In this document: positions 1-6,052 of the stretch, piece after piece
Numbering within the stretch: position 1 is the stretch's first letter
Layout: each line of letters opens with the position of its first letter
DNA from: Desulfovibrionaceae bacterium
GTDB taxonomy: Bacteria; Desulfobacterota; Desulfovibrionia; Desulfovibrionales; Desulfovibrionaceae
Length of the DNA: 7,151 nucleotides
Assembly (NCBI GenBank): GCA_900770205.1
Contig: CAAGJV010000086.1
Span: forward strand, 1 to 7,151
Direction of reading: 5' to 3'
The notes under the pieces: generated by a model
What the model saw: only the letters and a program-made list of their open reading frames with translations
Told to the model about the DNA's origin: nothing
Databases searched by the model: none
Translations under genes and position numbers: made by a program

Positions 1-293
1 ACAAGGTCTGTTTGATGGAGAGAGTCGCGGAAGCTCAGACTTTTTCTCATGTCGTTATCTGTCAGCCGGTAAATGCTGCCGGGCTCTTTTCCTCCAAGAA
101 CAGCGTCCAGGACATAAACACGGCTGCACTGCATAAGGGCATCCATGAGCCCCATTCCCAGAGTGCCGCCATCAATGAGAGTGATGTTCTCTGGGAAGGC
201 GTAATGCTTCTGCAGCCATTCAAGAGCCTGAACACCTATGCCTTCATCGGTGAAGAGAATATTTCCTACGCCAAGAATAAGAATGGGTTCCAT
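1..293 (-). CDS. hynC: [NiFe] hydrogenase maturation protease, N-terminal part (cut by window edge)
   Basis: Ninety-seven codons are visible, reading leftward from an ATG at 293 and running off position 1; the family is usually about 150-165 residues. The protein starts MEPILILGVGNILFTDEGIG, the classic N-terminus of the HyaD/HybD/HynC endopeptidases. E17, D63 and H93 line up with the three nickel-binding residues known from E. coli HybD (E16, D62, H93). The family acts in the cytoplasm, recognises nickel in the large subunit and removes its C-terminal peptide. The gene lies 74 bases after the large-subunit gene, whose product carries the expected cleavable tail. No convincing Shine-Dalgarno precedes the ATG and no in-frame ATG, GTG or TTG lies close upstream, so this start is chosen from family alignment. 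The hairpin at 322-357 separates it from the structural genes. The symbol follows Desulfovibrio usage. Confidence 0.88.
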   Translation of the reverse strand, partial: MEPILILGVGNILFTDEGIGVQALEWLQKHYAFPENITLIDGGTLGMGLMDALMQCSRVYVLDAVLGGKEPGSIYRLTDNDMRKSLSFRDSLHQTDL

Positions 294-321
294 AGATTCT
301 GCGCGAGAAAGAGTTGCCGGT

Positions 322-357
322 AAAAAAGAAAAGGAGGAGTCACTGGCTCCTCCTTTT
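322..357 (-). terminator. Intrinsic terminator or attenuator between hydrogenase large subunit and protease genes
   Basis: A perfect 11-bp inverted repeat (329-339 with 347-357, 7-base loop) is followed on the minus strand by a T-rich run (TTTTCTTTTTT, to 322). It begins only 11 bases after the large-subunit stop codon. This fits a Rho-independent terminator for the structural genes. Because the protease gene continues in the same direction, it may act as a partial terminator that lowers protease expression relative to the subunits. The stem arm GGAGGAG and its partner CTCCTCC also resemble a Shine-Dalgarno/anti-Shine-Dalgarno pair, but no start codon is suitably placed after the GGAGGAG. Confidence 0.72.
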
Positions 358-367
358 CCATGTATTT

Positions 368-2047
368 TTATAAGACCTTGAAGTCGTATCCCTGGTTGGT
401 TCGGCCATCGATGACATGCACGCCGCAGGCAATGCATGGGTCGAAGGAGTGAACGGTACGGAGAATTTCCACAGGGCGCTTCGGATCGGCAACGGGGGTT
501 CCTACAAGAGAAGCTTCAACGGCACTCAGCTTGCCTTCGGCACAGCGGGGACCGAGGTTCCATGTAGAAGGTACCACCAGCTGGAAGTTCGCAATTTTTC
601 CGTTTTCGATAACCATCCAGTGGGAGAGACCGCCGCGGGGAGCATGGACAAAGCCAACGCCTTCAGCGTTTTTCGGCACTGCAGCATCGATGCAGATTTT
701 GTTGTCACCGCTGGCAATGTTCTCTTCAAACTGCTGGAGCCATTCACCTATGCCGTTTGCCACCACAAGGGACTCTATGCCGCGTGCTGCTGTGCGTCCG
801 AGCGTGGAGAACAGGGCTTCCGGCCCGACATTCAAGGCTTTAAGAACGGTATCGACGGTTGCTTTGACAAGTTTATCGCCCTGGGCATAGGAGATGAGCA
901 TCTGGGCGAGAGGGCCTGTTTCTACGGCATGCCCATCGTAGCGGGGAGCTTTCATCCAGGAATAGCGGTCGGTATCGCCGGGCCTGGTAAAGCGGGGTTC
1001 AGTCATTCCTTTATAAGGGGTACGGGCTTCGCTTCCTTCGTACCAGCTATGGCGGACATGTTCGGATATCTTGGAAGGATCGAACGGAAGCACGGTGCTG
1101 AGATCACGGTTGTAGATGACGCCTGGCTTAAGCGCACGGGTATTCAGGTCGCGTTCCTTGCCGGGAAATTCGCCGAAATCCATATAGTCGGATACGCCGC
1201 CGCCTATGGCCGCCCAATCCTTATAGGCGCCTGCTACCAGCAGAAGATCGGGAATATAGACCTGTTCAACAAAGGCGCGGGCTTTCTGATAGAGCTGCTT
1301 GAACTGAGCGATCGTTTCGGGGAGCAGAGCGTTGTAGCAGGTAACGCCGCCGGCGATGAGGAATTGAGGATGGGGATTTTTGGCACCGAAGACGGCAGTC
1401 GCACGGGCGATCTCCACCTGAACGCGAAGAGCTTCCAGGTAGTGCGCAGTGGCAACCAGGTTTGCCTCTGGTTCCAGATAATAGGAAGGATGGCCGCCGA
1501 GGAAATAGGCATTGGTAAACGGGCCAAGCTGACCGCTTTCCACAAGAGCCTTTACTTTTGTTTGAACGGCACGAAGTTCTGCTTCGCTTGTGGGCCGGGG
1601 AGAAATGGAAGCGTTCAGTTTCGCGGCTTTTGCAGGGTCTGCCTTGAGGGCGGAGGCAACATCAACAAAATCGAGGGCATGCAGATGGTAAAAATGGACG
1701 ACATGGTCGTGCAGATTCTGCATTCCGAGAACAAGGTTGCGGATCAGCGTGGCGTTGCGGGGAATTTCGATCTGCATGGCATCTTCCAGCGCACGGGTAG
1801 ATGCGAGGGAATGCGTGTAGGTGCATACGCCGCAGGTACGGCCGGTGAAGAACTGGGCATCGCGCGGATCGCGCCCTTTAAGAATGGTTTCCAGCCCGCG
1901 GAACAACGTTGAACAGCTTCTGGCATCTTTGATCCGACCGTTTTCAACTTCTACCTCTATACGAAGATGACCTTCGATACGGGTAAGCGGATCCACAACA
2001 ATGGACCCGGTGTAGGTGCTCTGGGGAGTATTTTTTACTTCGCTCAT
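368..2047 (-). CDS. hynA: Periplasmic [NiFe] hydrogenase large subunit (group 1 uptake type)
   Basis: This 559-residue protein carries the NiFe(CN)2CO active site that splits or forms H2. The four nickel-ligand cysteines are visible: C72 and C75 in RTCGVC, and C538 and C541 in DPCIACGVH. The first C-terminal ligand is encoded by TGC, not TGA, so this is a [NiFe] and not a [NiFeSe] enzyme. E25 in RIEGH matches the proton-transfer glutamate known from Desulfovibrio enzymes, and R471 in APRGGLSHW matches the conserved active-site arginine. Fifteen residues follow H544 (VIDGRTNQGYDFKVL); this is the tail removed by the maturation protease, with expected cleavage between H544 and V545. There is no signal peptide, so export depends on the Tat leader of the small subunit. 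The start lies 13 bases after the small-subunit stop with only a weak GAG-type ribosome site, suggesting coupled translation. Large and small subunit symbols are swapped between Desulfovibrio species; I follow the D. vulgaris usage. Confidence 0.97.
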   Translation of the reverse strand: MSEVKNTPQSTYTGSIVVDPLTRIEGHLRIEVEVENGRIKDARSCSTLFRGLETILKGRDPRDAQFFTGRTCGVCTYTHSLASTRALEDAMQIEIPRNATLIRNLVLGMQNLHDHVVHFYHLHALDFVDVASALKADPAKAAKLNASISPRPTSEAELRAVQTKVKALVESGQLGPFTNAYFLGGHPSYYLEPEANLVATAHYLEALRVQVEIARATAVFGAKNPHPQFLIAGGVTCYNALLPETIAQFKQLYQKARAFVEQVYIPDLLLVAGAYKDWAAIGGGVSDYMDFGEFPGKERDLNTRALKPGVIYNRDLSTVLPFDPSKISEHVRHSWYEGSEARTPYKGMTEPRFTRPGDTDRYSWMKAPRYDGHAVETGPLAQMLISYAQGDKLVKATVDTVLKALNVGPEALFSTLGRTAARGIESLVVANGIGEWLQQFEENIASGDNKICIDAAVPKNAEGVGFVHAPRGGLSHWMVIENGKIANFQLVVPSTWNLGPRCAEGKLSAVEASLVGTPVADPKRPVEILRTVHSFDPCIACGVHVIDGRTNQGYDFKVL

Positions 2048-2060
2048 AGCTCGTTACTCA

Positions 2061-3011
2061 CTAGTTTTTATAGAATGGGGTCATTTTATCCCAGAAGTTC
2101 GGCTCAGAGCAGCCGATGCAGGGATGCCCTGCGGCAACAGGCCAGCTCACATCGTTGAACAGAGCCTTGGGGCAGTTGTTGTAGGTCACAGGGCCCTTGC
2201 AGCCAAGCTTATACAGACACCAGCCCATGCGGGCTTCTTCAGAATCGAAGGAAGGGGCGAATTCTCCGGCTTCAAAGTGGGGAAGGCGTTCGCACAGTTC
2301 ATGCACCGTGTGGCCGAAGAATGCCAGAGGCCTGTTGAGTTCATCAAGTTCAAGCTTCACGCCGGAAAGAACAGCCACGATGGTGCCTATGAGATTCAAG
2401 GGGTTTGGCGGGCAGCCTGGAACATTGATGGCTTTGATGCCAAGGTCGGCAAAGCAGTCGTTGACGCCCTTGCATCCGGAAGGATTGGGCGCTGCGGAAG
2501 GAATGCCGCCGAAGGAAGAGCATGTTCCGTACGATATAATGGCTTTTGCGCCGGGAAGGACTTCTTTATTGATGGCGTACATGGTTTTTCCGCCTATTGT
2601 GCCATACAATCCGTCCATGGCTGTAGGAATAGCTCCTTCCACAACGCAGATATAGCCGTTGGGGTTCTTCATGGCCTGATGAAGGGCTTCTTCTGCGGCT
2701 TCGCCGGCAGCGGCCATGATCGTTTCCTGATAATCAAGGGAGATCGTATCCAGAATGAGCTCATCGATGAAGGGCTTGCTGGAACGAAGAAGCGCTTCCG
2801 TGCAACCCGTGCATTCGGCGTCGTGCAGATAAATAACGGCAGGGCGGGTTGACGAAGTGAGGGCTTTTGCCATGGCCGGGGCAAAGGAGGGGCCCATGCC
2901 CATGGCTACAGCTACCGTGGAACAGAATTTCAGGAAGTCGCGGCGGGATACGTCTCTTCTTTTCAGGCGTTCTTCAGCGCCTTCTTTCCCCAGACCTATG
3001 GAGATTTGCAT
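2061..3011 (-). CDS. hynB: Periplasmic [NiFe] hydrogenase small subunit with Tat signal peptide
   Basis: This 316-residue electron-transfer subunit carries three Fe-S clusters. A Tat motif SRRDFLK (22-28) precedes a hydrophobic stretch and a likely signal-peptidase site near AMA/AKA (48-50). Proximal [4Fe-4S] ligands are C67, C70, C164 and C200. Distal ligands are H237, C240, C265 and C271. The medial [3Fe-4S] cluster has C280, C298 and C301, with P274 where 4Fe enzymes have a fourth cysteine. G69 and G169 occupy the two positions that are extra cysteines in O2-tolerant hydrogenases, so this should be a standard O2-sensitive enzyme. The start is supported by a strong AGGAGG at 3017-3022, five bases before the ATG, and by the Desulfovibrio-type N-terminus MQISIGLGKEGAEERL. 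It is first in the operon. The probable electron partner, a periplasmic tetraheme cytochrome c3, is known for the family but not encoded here. Confidence 0.97.
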   Translation of the reverse strand: MQISIGLGKEGAEERLKRRDVSRRDFLKFCSTVAVAMGMGPSFAPAMAKALTSSTRPAVIYLHDAECTGCTEALLRSSKPFIDELILDTISLDYQETIMAAAGEAAEEALHQAMKNPNGYICVVEGAIPTAMDGLYGTIGGKTMYAINKEVLPGAKAIISYGTCSSFGGIPSAAPNPSGCKGVNDCFADLGIKAINVPGCPPNPLNLIGTIVAVLSGVKLELDELNRPLAFFGHTVHELCERLPHFEAGEFAPSFDSEEARMGWCLYKLGCKGPVTYNNCPKALFNDVSWPVAAGHPCIGCSEPNFWDKMTPFYKN

Positions 3012-3052
3012 AAGGCCCTCCTGGAGCTGATAGAGGGAATAGGTTGCAGCAT

Positions 3053-3068
3053 TTCCTCAAAAGAGGAA
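3053..3068 (-). other. Small 5' UTR hairpin upstream of the hydrogenase ribosome site
   Basis: TTCCTC (3053-3058) pairs with GAGGAA (3063-3068) across a 4-base loop. It lies in the presumed hydrogenase leader, about 40 bases before the small-subunit start. It could stabilise the mRNA 5' end or do nothing; a 6-bp stem can occur by chance. Confidence 0.25.
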
Positions 3069-3081
3069 GCAGGGAAAAAGA

Positions 3082-3097
3082 CATGATACCGATCATG
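3082..3097. promoter_or_regulatory. FNR/CRP-like palindrome in the hydrogenase leader
   Basis: CATGAT-accg-ATCATG is a perfect 6-bp inverted repeat with a 4-base spacer. The core TGAT-N4-ATCA matches the geometry of the FNR consensus TTGAT-N4-ATCAA, with one change in each half-site. It lies about 20-35 bases downstream of the transcription start predicted from the promoter at 3124-3152, a position suited to repression. On the minus strand it also contains TATCAT, a possible alternative -10 element without a good -35. Binding by an FNR/CRP-family regulator is inference. Confidence 0.4.
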
Positions 3098-3123
3098 AAC
3101 TTTTTAGTGTGATTTTGATAGGC

Positions 3124-3152
3124 ACTTTACCTTCTGGCAAGGAGAAGGTCAA
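3124..3152 (-). promoter_or_regulatory. Candidate sigma70-type promoter for the hydrogenase operon
   Basis: On the minus strand, TTGACC (3147-3152, five of six to the -35 consensus) is followed after exactly 17 bases by TAAAGT (3124-3129, four of six to the -10 consensus). Transcription would start near 3117 and give a leader of about 105 bases before the small-subunit ATG. No sigma54 -24/-12 pair is visible in this region. Confidence 0.5.
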
Positions 3153-3185
3153 TATAAGACAGTGAAAAATCATCATAAAGCCAAT

Positions 3186-3219
3186 TTGTCACAAGGATGG
3201 ATTTTTGGATTTGATCAAA
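3186..3219. promoter_or_regulatory. Two short palindromes upstream of the hydrogenase promoter
   Basis: TTGTcACAA (3186-3194) and TTTGATCAAA (3210-3219) have centres about 24-25 bases apart. They sit roughly 70-100 bases upstream of the predicted hydrogenase start, where activator sites may lie. The first reads TTGTGACAA on the minus strand and resembles a Rex or CRP-family half-site; the second resembles an FNR site without its central spacer. Both are short enough to occur by chance in AT-rich DNA. Confidence 0.25.
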
Positions 3220-3289
3220 GCATTTTCAGTTTTTTCATTGAGTTTGATGTGTCTGTTCTATTCATGGAAGATGGTCGATCGAGGAAAAT

Positions 3290-3323
3290 TATGGCCATGG
3301 GGCATAGATACCTCATGGCCATA
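3290..3323. repeat. Large inverted repeat between permease and hydrogenase genes
   Basis: TATGGCCATG (3290-3299) is repeated in perfect inverted form as CATGGCCATA (3314-3323), with a 14-base spacer. GG (3301-3302) and CC (3311-3312) extend the stem inward past one imperfect pair, leaving an 8-base loop. Each arm also contains the self-complementary octamer ATGGCCAT, so the structure may be two copies of one operator or one hairpin. In the minus-strand transcript the hairpin is followed by AATTTTCC, a poor U-tract, so it could be a backup terminator for the permease gene. Confidence 0.55.
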
Positions 3324-3365
3324 TCACAGGAACACGATATCAGCATGGATCAGGCATTTTCCTGC

Positions 3366-3395
3366 AAAAAAAATTCCGTGTGCTGTGATGCGAAT
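3366..3395 (-). terminator. Weak candidate terminator after the purine permease gene
   Basis: A run of eight T on the minus strand (3366-3373) begins about 25 bases after the permease stop codon. A weak stem (ATTCG with CGAAT carrying one bulge, 3373-3378 with 3391-3395, 12-base loop) precedes it. The T-run fits an intrinsic terminator but the stem is poor. The inverted repeat at 3290-3323 could serve instead. Confidence 0.3.
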
Positions 3396-3398
3396 GTT

Positions 3399-4715
3399 CT
3401 AGCGGAGAATAAAGTTAACAGCGAAGCAGGCCGATACCACCCACATAACGAGGCTTACTTCTCTGGCTCTGCCGGTGCATACTCTGATAAGCACATAGCT
3501 GATGAATCCCATGCCGAAGCCGGTGGCGATGCTGTAGGTAAGAGGCATGGTGATGATGGTGAGGAAGGCGGGCAGGGCATCAGCCATATCGCTGAAATCG
3601 ATGTTCTGTGCTTCCTGCGCCATAAGGGCGCCAACCACGATGAGCGCCGGTGCCGTTGCATAGCTCTGAATGACGCCCATCAGGGGAGCAAAGATAAGGC
3701 TGACAAGGAACAGCACGCCTACGGTGATTGCGGTAAGCCCGGTTCTTCCGCCTTCAGCTACGCCGGCGGCGCTTTCCACATAGCTTGTTACTGCCGGGGT
3801 GCCGAGCAGCCCGGAAAGCATGGTGCCGCAGGAATCAACAACAAGGGCTTTGTCGACGCCCTCGATGCTTCCGTCCGGTTTCATGAGCCCGGCCTTGCGG
3901 GAAAGGCCGATAATGGTTCCCATAGAGTCGAAGAGGTCTACCATAGTCATGGTAAACAATACGGAAATAAGGCCGTATTTTACGGCAGCCGCTACATCAA
4001 GCTGCAAGAATGTGGGCATGAAACTTGGCACATTGAGGCTCATGACGCCGTCAAGACTGTGAGGAACGGGGCCGACCCCCGCTATCATACCTGCCAGAGT
4101 AGTGATGAAAATGCCCAAAAGAATGGCTCCGCGCACTTTAAGTGCCATGAGAACGCCTGTTACCAGAAGTCCGAACAGGGAGAGCAAGGTGGTCGTTTCA
4201 CTTATTTTGCCCAGGGTGACGAATGTTGCAGGATCGTCTGCTACAATTCCTGCACTCTTGAGACCGATAAAGGCAATGAACATACCTATGCCTACGGAAA
4301 TAGCCAGCTTGAGATTAAGCGGAACAGCAGTGATGATGCGTTCGCGCAGCTTTGTTACGGAAAGCAGAAAGAAGACTGCCCCGGAAATAAGCACGGCCCC
4401 CAGAGCTGTCTGCCATGGCAGCCCCATGCCTTTGACTACCGTATAGGCAAAAAATGCATTGATACCCATGCCCGGAGCCAGTGCTATAGGCATATTGGCC
4501 CAGAAGCCCATGAACAGCGTTGTTATGGCTGCAGCCCATATCGTGGCGGCAAAGGCCGCTTCACGGGGGATTCCTGCGTCTGCCAGCATGGAAGGATTGA
4601 CGAAAATGATATAGGCCATGGCCACAAAGGTGGTCATTCCTGCCGTCAGTTCCGTTCGGATGCTGGTGCCGTGCTTGTCCAGTTTGAAGAGACGATTGGT
4701 CATGCTTTCAGGCAT
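3399..4715 (-). CDS. NCS2-family purine-base permease (AzgA-like guanine/hypoxanthine type)
   Basis: This 438-residue inner-membrane transporter has many hydrophobic segments, consistent with the 12-14 helices of NCS2/AzgA carriers, and the usual length of that family. Recognisable motifs are APGMGINAFFAY (80-91), MVDLFDSMGT (258-267), GTPAVTSYVESAAG (305-318) and GGRTGLTA (322-329). Relatives import guanine, hypoxanthine or adenine, usually by proton symport; the exact base cannot be read from sequence, so no symbol is given. The frame is open upstream to an ATG at 4802, but I choose the ATG at 4715 because GAGGGAG lies eight bases before it and the protein then begins MPESMTNRLFKLDKHGTSIRTEL, a typical start for this family. 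The extra 29 residues would be atypical. It faces away from dut and reads toward the hydrogenase operon, with weak termination between. Confidence 0.9.
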   Translation of the reverse strand: MPESMTNRLFKLDKHGTSIRTELTAGMTTFVAMAYIIFVNPSMLADAGIPREAAFAATIWAAAITTLFMGFWANMPIALAPGMGINAFFAYTVVKGMGLPWQTALGAVLISGAVFFLLSVTKLRERIITAVPLNLKLAISVGIGMFIAFIGLKSAGIVADDPATFVTLGKISETTTLLSLFGLLVTGVLMALKVRGAILLGIFITTLAGMIAGVGPVPHSLDGVMSLNVPSFMPTFLQLDVAAAVKYGLISVLFTMTMVDLFDSMGTIIGLSRKAGLMKPDGSIEGVDKALVVDSCGTMLSGLLGTPAVTSYVESAAGVAEGGRTGLTAITVGVLFLVSLIFAPLMGVIQSYATAPALIVVGALMAQEAQNIDFSDMADALPAFLTIITMPLTYSIATGFGMGFISYVLIRVCTGRAREVSLVMWVVSACFAVNFILR

Positions 4716-4993
4716 AGGTGATTCTCCCTCGAAGGTGCGGTGTTTGGCGTAACAGTAGCCTCCTTTCGCATACTCCCAGTAGGCTTGGAAAACAAGCGGC
4801 ATGAGCTGATCTGCCTAAAATACTATGGGATGAGAGGAGAGCGTTGCCGGTCATCCAGCGGATTTATGTATTTGATTTTGGAAATATGAGAGCCTTGCTC
4901 AATGAGGAAGTTAGGGCTATCCTTTACCACATCAGCGGAGCTCATTCAAGATATGACGGGCAAGGCTGTTCTGGTTTGCGAAAGGATTCGGTT
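4716..4993. promoter_or_regulatory. Divergent intergenic region between permease and dut, no firm elements
   Basis: Both start-proximal ribosome sites lie here: GAGGGAG before the permease and AGGA (4983-4986) seven bases before dut. No promoter matches well. For dut, TTGCTC (4895-4900) and TATCCT (4918-4923) have 17-base spacing but poor hexamers. In the permease leader a minus-strand AAAGGAGG (about 4759-4766) has no ATG, GTG or TTG at a useful distance and lies within a possible 5-bp hairpin (4757-4761 with 4781-4785). The conserved junction sequences of the classical purine riboswitch are not visible. Confidence 0.3.
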
Positions 4994-5452
4994 ATGGCAA
5001 AAGTCAATGTCTGTTATCTCAGAGATTCTGCATCAGTCTACGGAAGCGGTATTTCTTACGCAACGCCGTGCTCTGCGGGTATGGATCTTCGAGCCTGTTT
5101 TGAGGAAGAGAAAATTGTTATCCAGTCGGGGCAGCGAGTGAAGATTCCTTCCGGGATCTGCGTAGAGCCGATGGTTCCTGATGTCGCAGGATTTATTTAT
5201 TCCCGCAGCGGGCTTGGCGCTGTAAAAGGGCTGACCGTGGCGCAGGGGGTTGGTGTGGTAGATGCCGACTACCGTGGCGAACTTATTATCTGGCTTCTCA
5301 ACACCTCAGACAGCCCGCTGACAGTGCAGAGGGGGGAGCGTGTGGCGCAGCTTATCTTCCAGCCCGTCTGTCATCTGGAGCCATGCACAGTTGATGCGCT
5401 GTCTGAAACTGTTCGCGGAAGCGGCGGCTTTGGCCATACGGGCCGGGCATGA
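4994..5452 (+). CDS. dut: dUTP diphosphatase (dUTPase), trimeric type
   Basis: This 152-residue protein hydrolyses dUTP to dUMP and pyrophosphate, keeping uracil out of DNA and feeding dTMP synthesis. All five dUTPase motifs are present in order: I AGMDLRA (28-34), II YSRSGLG (69-75), III VGVVDADYRGEL (86-97, with D90 as the catalytic-water aspartate and Y93 in the uracil pocket), IV RGERVAQL (113-120) and V RGSGGFGHTG (141-150, the flexible P-loop-like tail with F146). Length is normal. The frame is open upstream to 4844, but the ATG at 4994 has AGGA seven bases before it and gives a normal N-terminus (MAKVNVCYLRDSA). The stop codon overlaps the start of the next gene (ATGA), pointing to an operon with coupled translation. 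Confidence 0.96.
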   Translation: MAKVNVCYLRDSASVYGSGISYATPCSAGMDLRACFEEEKIVIQSGQRVKIPSGICVEPMVPDVAGFIYSRSGLGAVKGLTVAQGVGVVDADYRGELIIWLLNTSDSPLTVQRGERVAQLIFQPVCHLEPCTVDALSETVRGSGGFGHTGRA

Positions 5453-6051
5453 TGAAGGGAATGCCTATGCTTCCAGCTATAGAATTTTCTGCCGAGGAAT
5501 CTTGGTTTGTTCCCAATGAAGATTTCTGCACCATGTTGTGGAACAAGTATGACATGATGCCCCATATTCGTGACCATTGCCGTTCTGTGGCAGGCATAGC
5601 CGAGGAGATTGTCCTCCGTGCGGAACGCCGCGGCCTTATCCCGGAAAACCGGAAATTGAACACTTCCCTTGCCAGAGCGGCAGGCCTGCTGCATGATCTT
5701 GCCAAAGGCTATACCATCCGCTATGGAGGCAGCCATGCTCAGCTTGGAGCGGCGTGGGTTCGGGAAGAAACGGAAAACCCGCTGCTTGCCCAGGCTGTTC
5801 TTTTTCATGTGGAGTGGCCGTGGAGCGGAAGCGCTCTGGATGATGTGCGCGATCCTATGCGCCTGCCCATCATTGTAGCCTATGCCGATAAGCGGGTACG
5901 GCATGCGGAAGTAGTCTCTCTCAAGGAACGGTTTGACGATCTTCTTATCCGATATGGTATAAGTGCTGACAAGGTGAAACGTCTAGCAGCTTATTTTACT
6001 CATGCACAGGCAGTGGAGCAGGCCATATTCGACAGGGTTGGAGTGTTGTAA
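5449..6051 (+). CDS. HD-domain protein, probable metal-dependent phosphohydrolase, substrate unknown
   Basis: This is a 200-residue cytoplasmic protein with a single HD domain. The metal-binding set is visible: H43 (HCRSVAGIA), H82-D83 (GLLHDLAKGY), H96 (GGSHAQLGA), H120 (LFHVEWP) and D147 (AYADKRV). HD proteins of this kind hydrolyse phosphate esters of nucleotides or related molecules, but nothing here fixes the substrate. The ATG at 5449 overlaps the dut stop by four bases. An alternative start at 5467 (MLPAIEFSAEE) has AAGGGA six bases upstream and may be the main one, giving 194 residues; the catalytic domain is unaffected. The ligase gene begins one base after its stop. Its place between a dNTP-cleaning enzyme and a cell-wall enzyme may mean a housekeeping role, but this is inference. 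Confidence 0.85.
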   Translation: MMKGMPMLPAIEFSAEESWFVPNEDFCTMLWNKYDMMPHIRDHCRSVAGIAEEIVLRAERRGLIPENRKLNTSLARAAGLLHDLAKGYTIRYGGSHAQLGAAWVREETENPLLAQAVLFHVEWPWSGSALDDVRDPMRLPIIVAYADKRVRHAEVVSLKERFDDLLIRYGISADKVKRLAAYFTHAQAVEQAIFDRVGVL

Positions 6052-6052
6052 C

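Noticed and set aside
410..433. Possible selenocysteine codon at the large-subunit C-terminal nickel motif
   Set aside because: The ligand codons in DPCIACGVH are both TGC, and there is no in-frame TGA, so this is a [NiFe] enzyme.
416..1912. A 498-codon open frame on the plus strand opposite the hydrogenase large subunit
   Set aside because: It is in codon register with the real gene and exists because that gene lacks TTA, CTA and TCA codons over this stretch. The translation has no recognisable domain.
2016..2852. A 278-codon open frame opposite the hydrogenase small subunit
   Set aside because: This is another in-register antisense frame. All family motifs lie on the minus strand.
2996..3052. 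An 18-codon minus-strand leader peptide starting at the ATG at 3052 and overlapping the small-subunit start
   Set aside because: GAGGAA abuts the ATG with almost no spacing, the peptide has no codon run suggesting attenuation, and the frame differs from the hydrogenase.
3100..3150. Sigma54 promoter upstream of the hydrogenase
   Set aside because: GGCAC occurs on the plus strand near 3121, but no GC dinucleotide follows at the required -24/-12 spacing on either strand.
3162..4721. A 519-codon open frame on the plus strand opposite the purine permease
   Set aside because: It has the same cause: codon-register antisense with few TTA, CTA or TCA codons. The product is low-complexity and rich in His, Gly and Cys, while the minus strand encodes a clear NCS2 permease.
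4844..4993. A 50-residue N-terminal extension of dUTPase
   Set aside because: The extension has no family similarity that I can see, and the ATG at 4994 has a well-placed AGGA and gives a normal dUTPase length.
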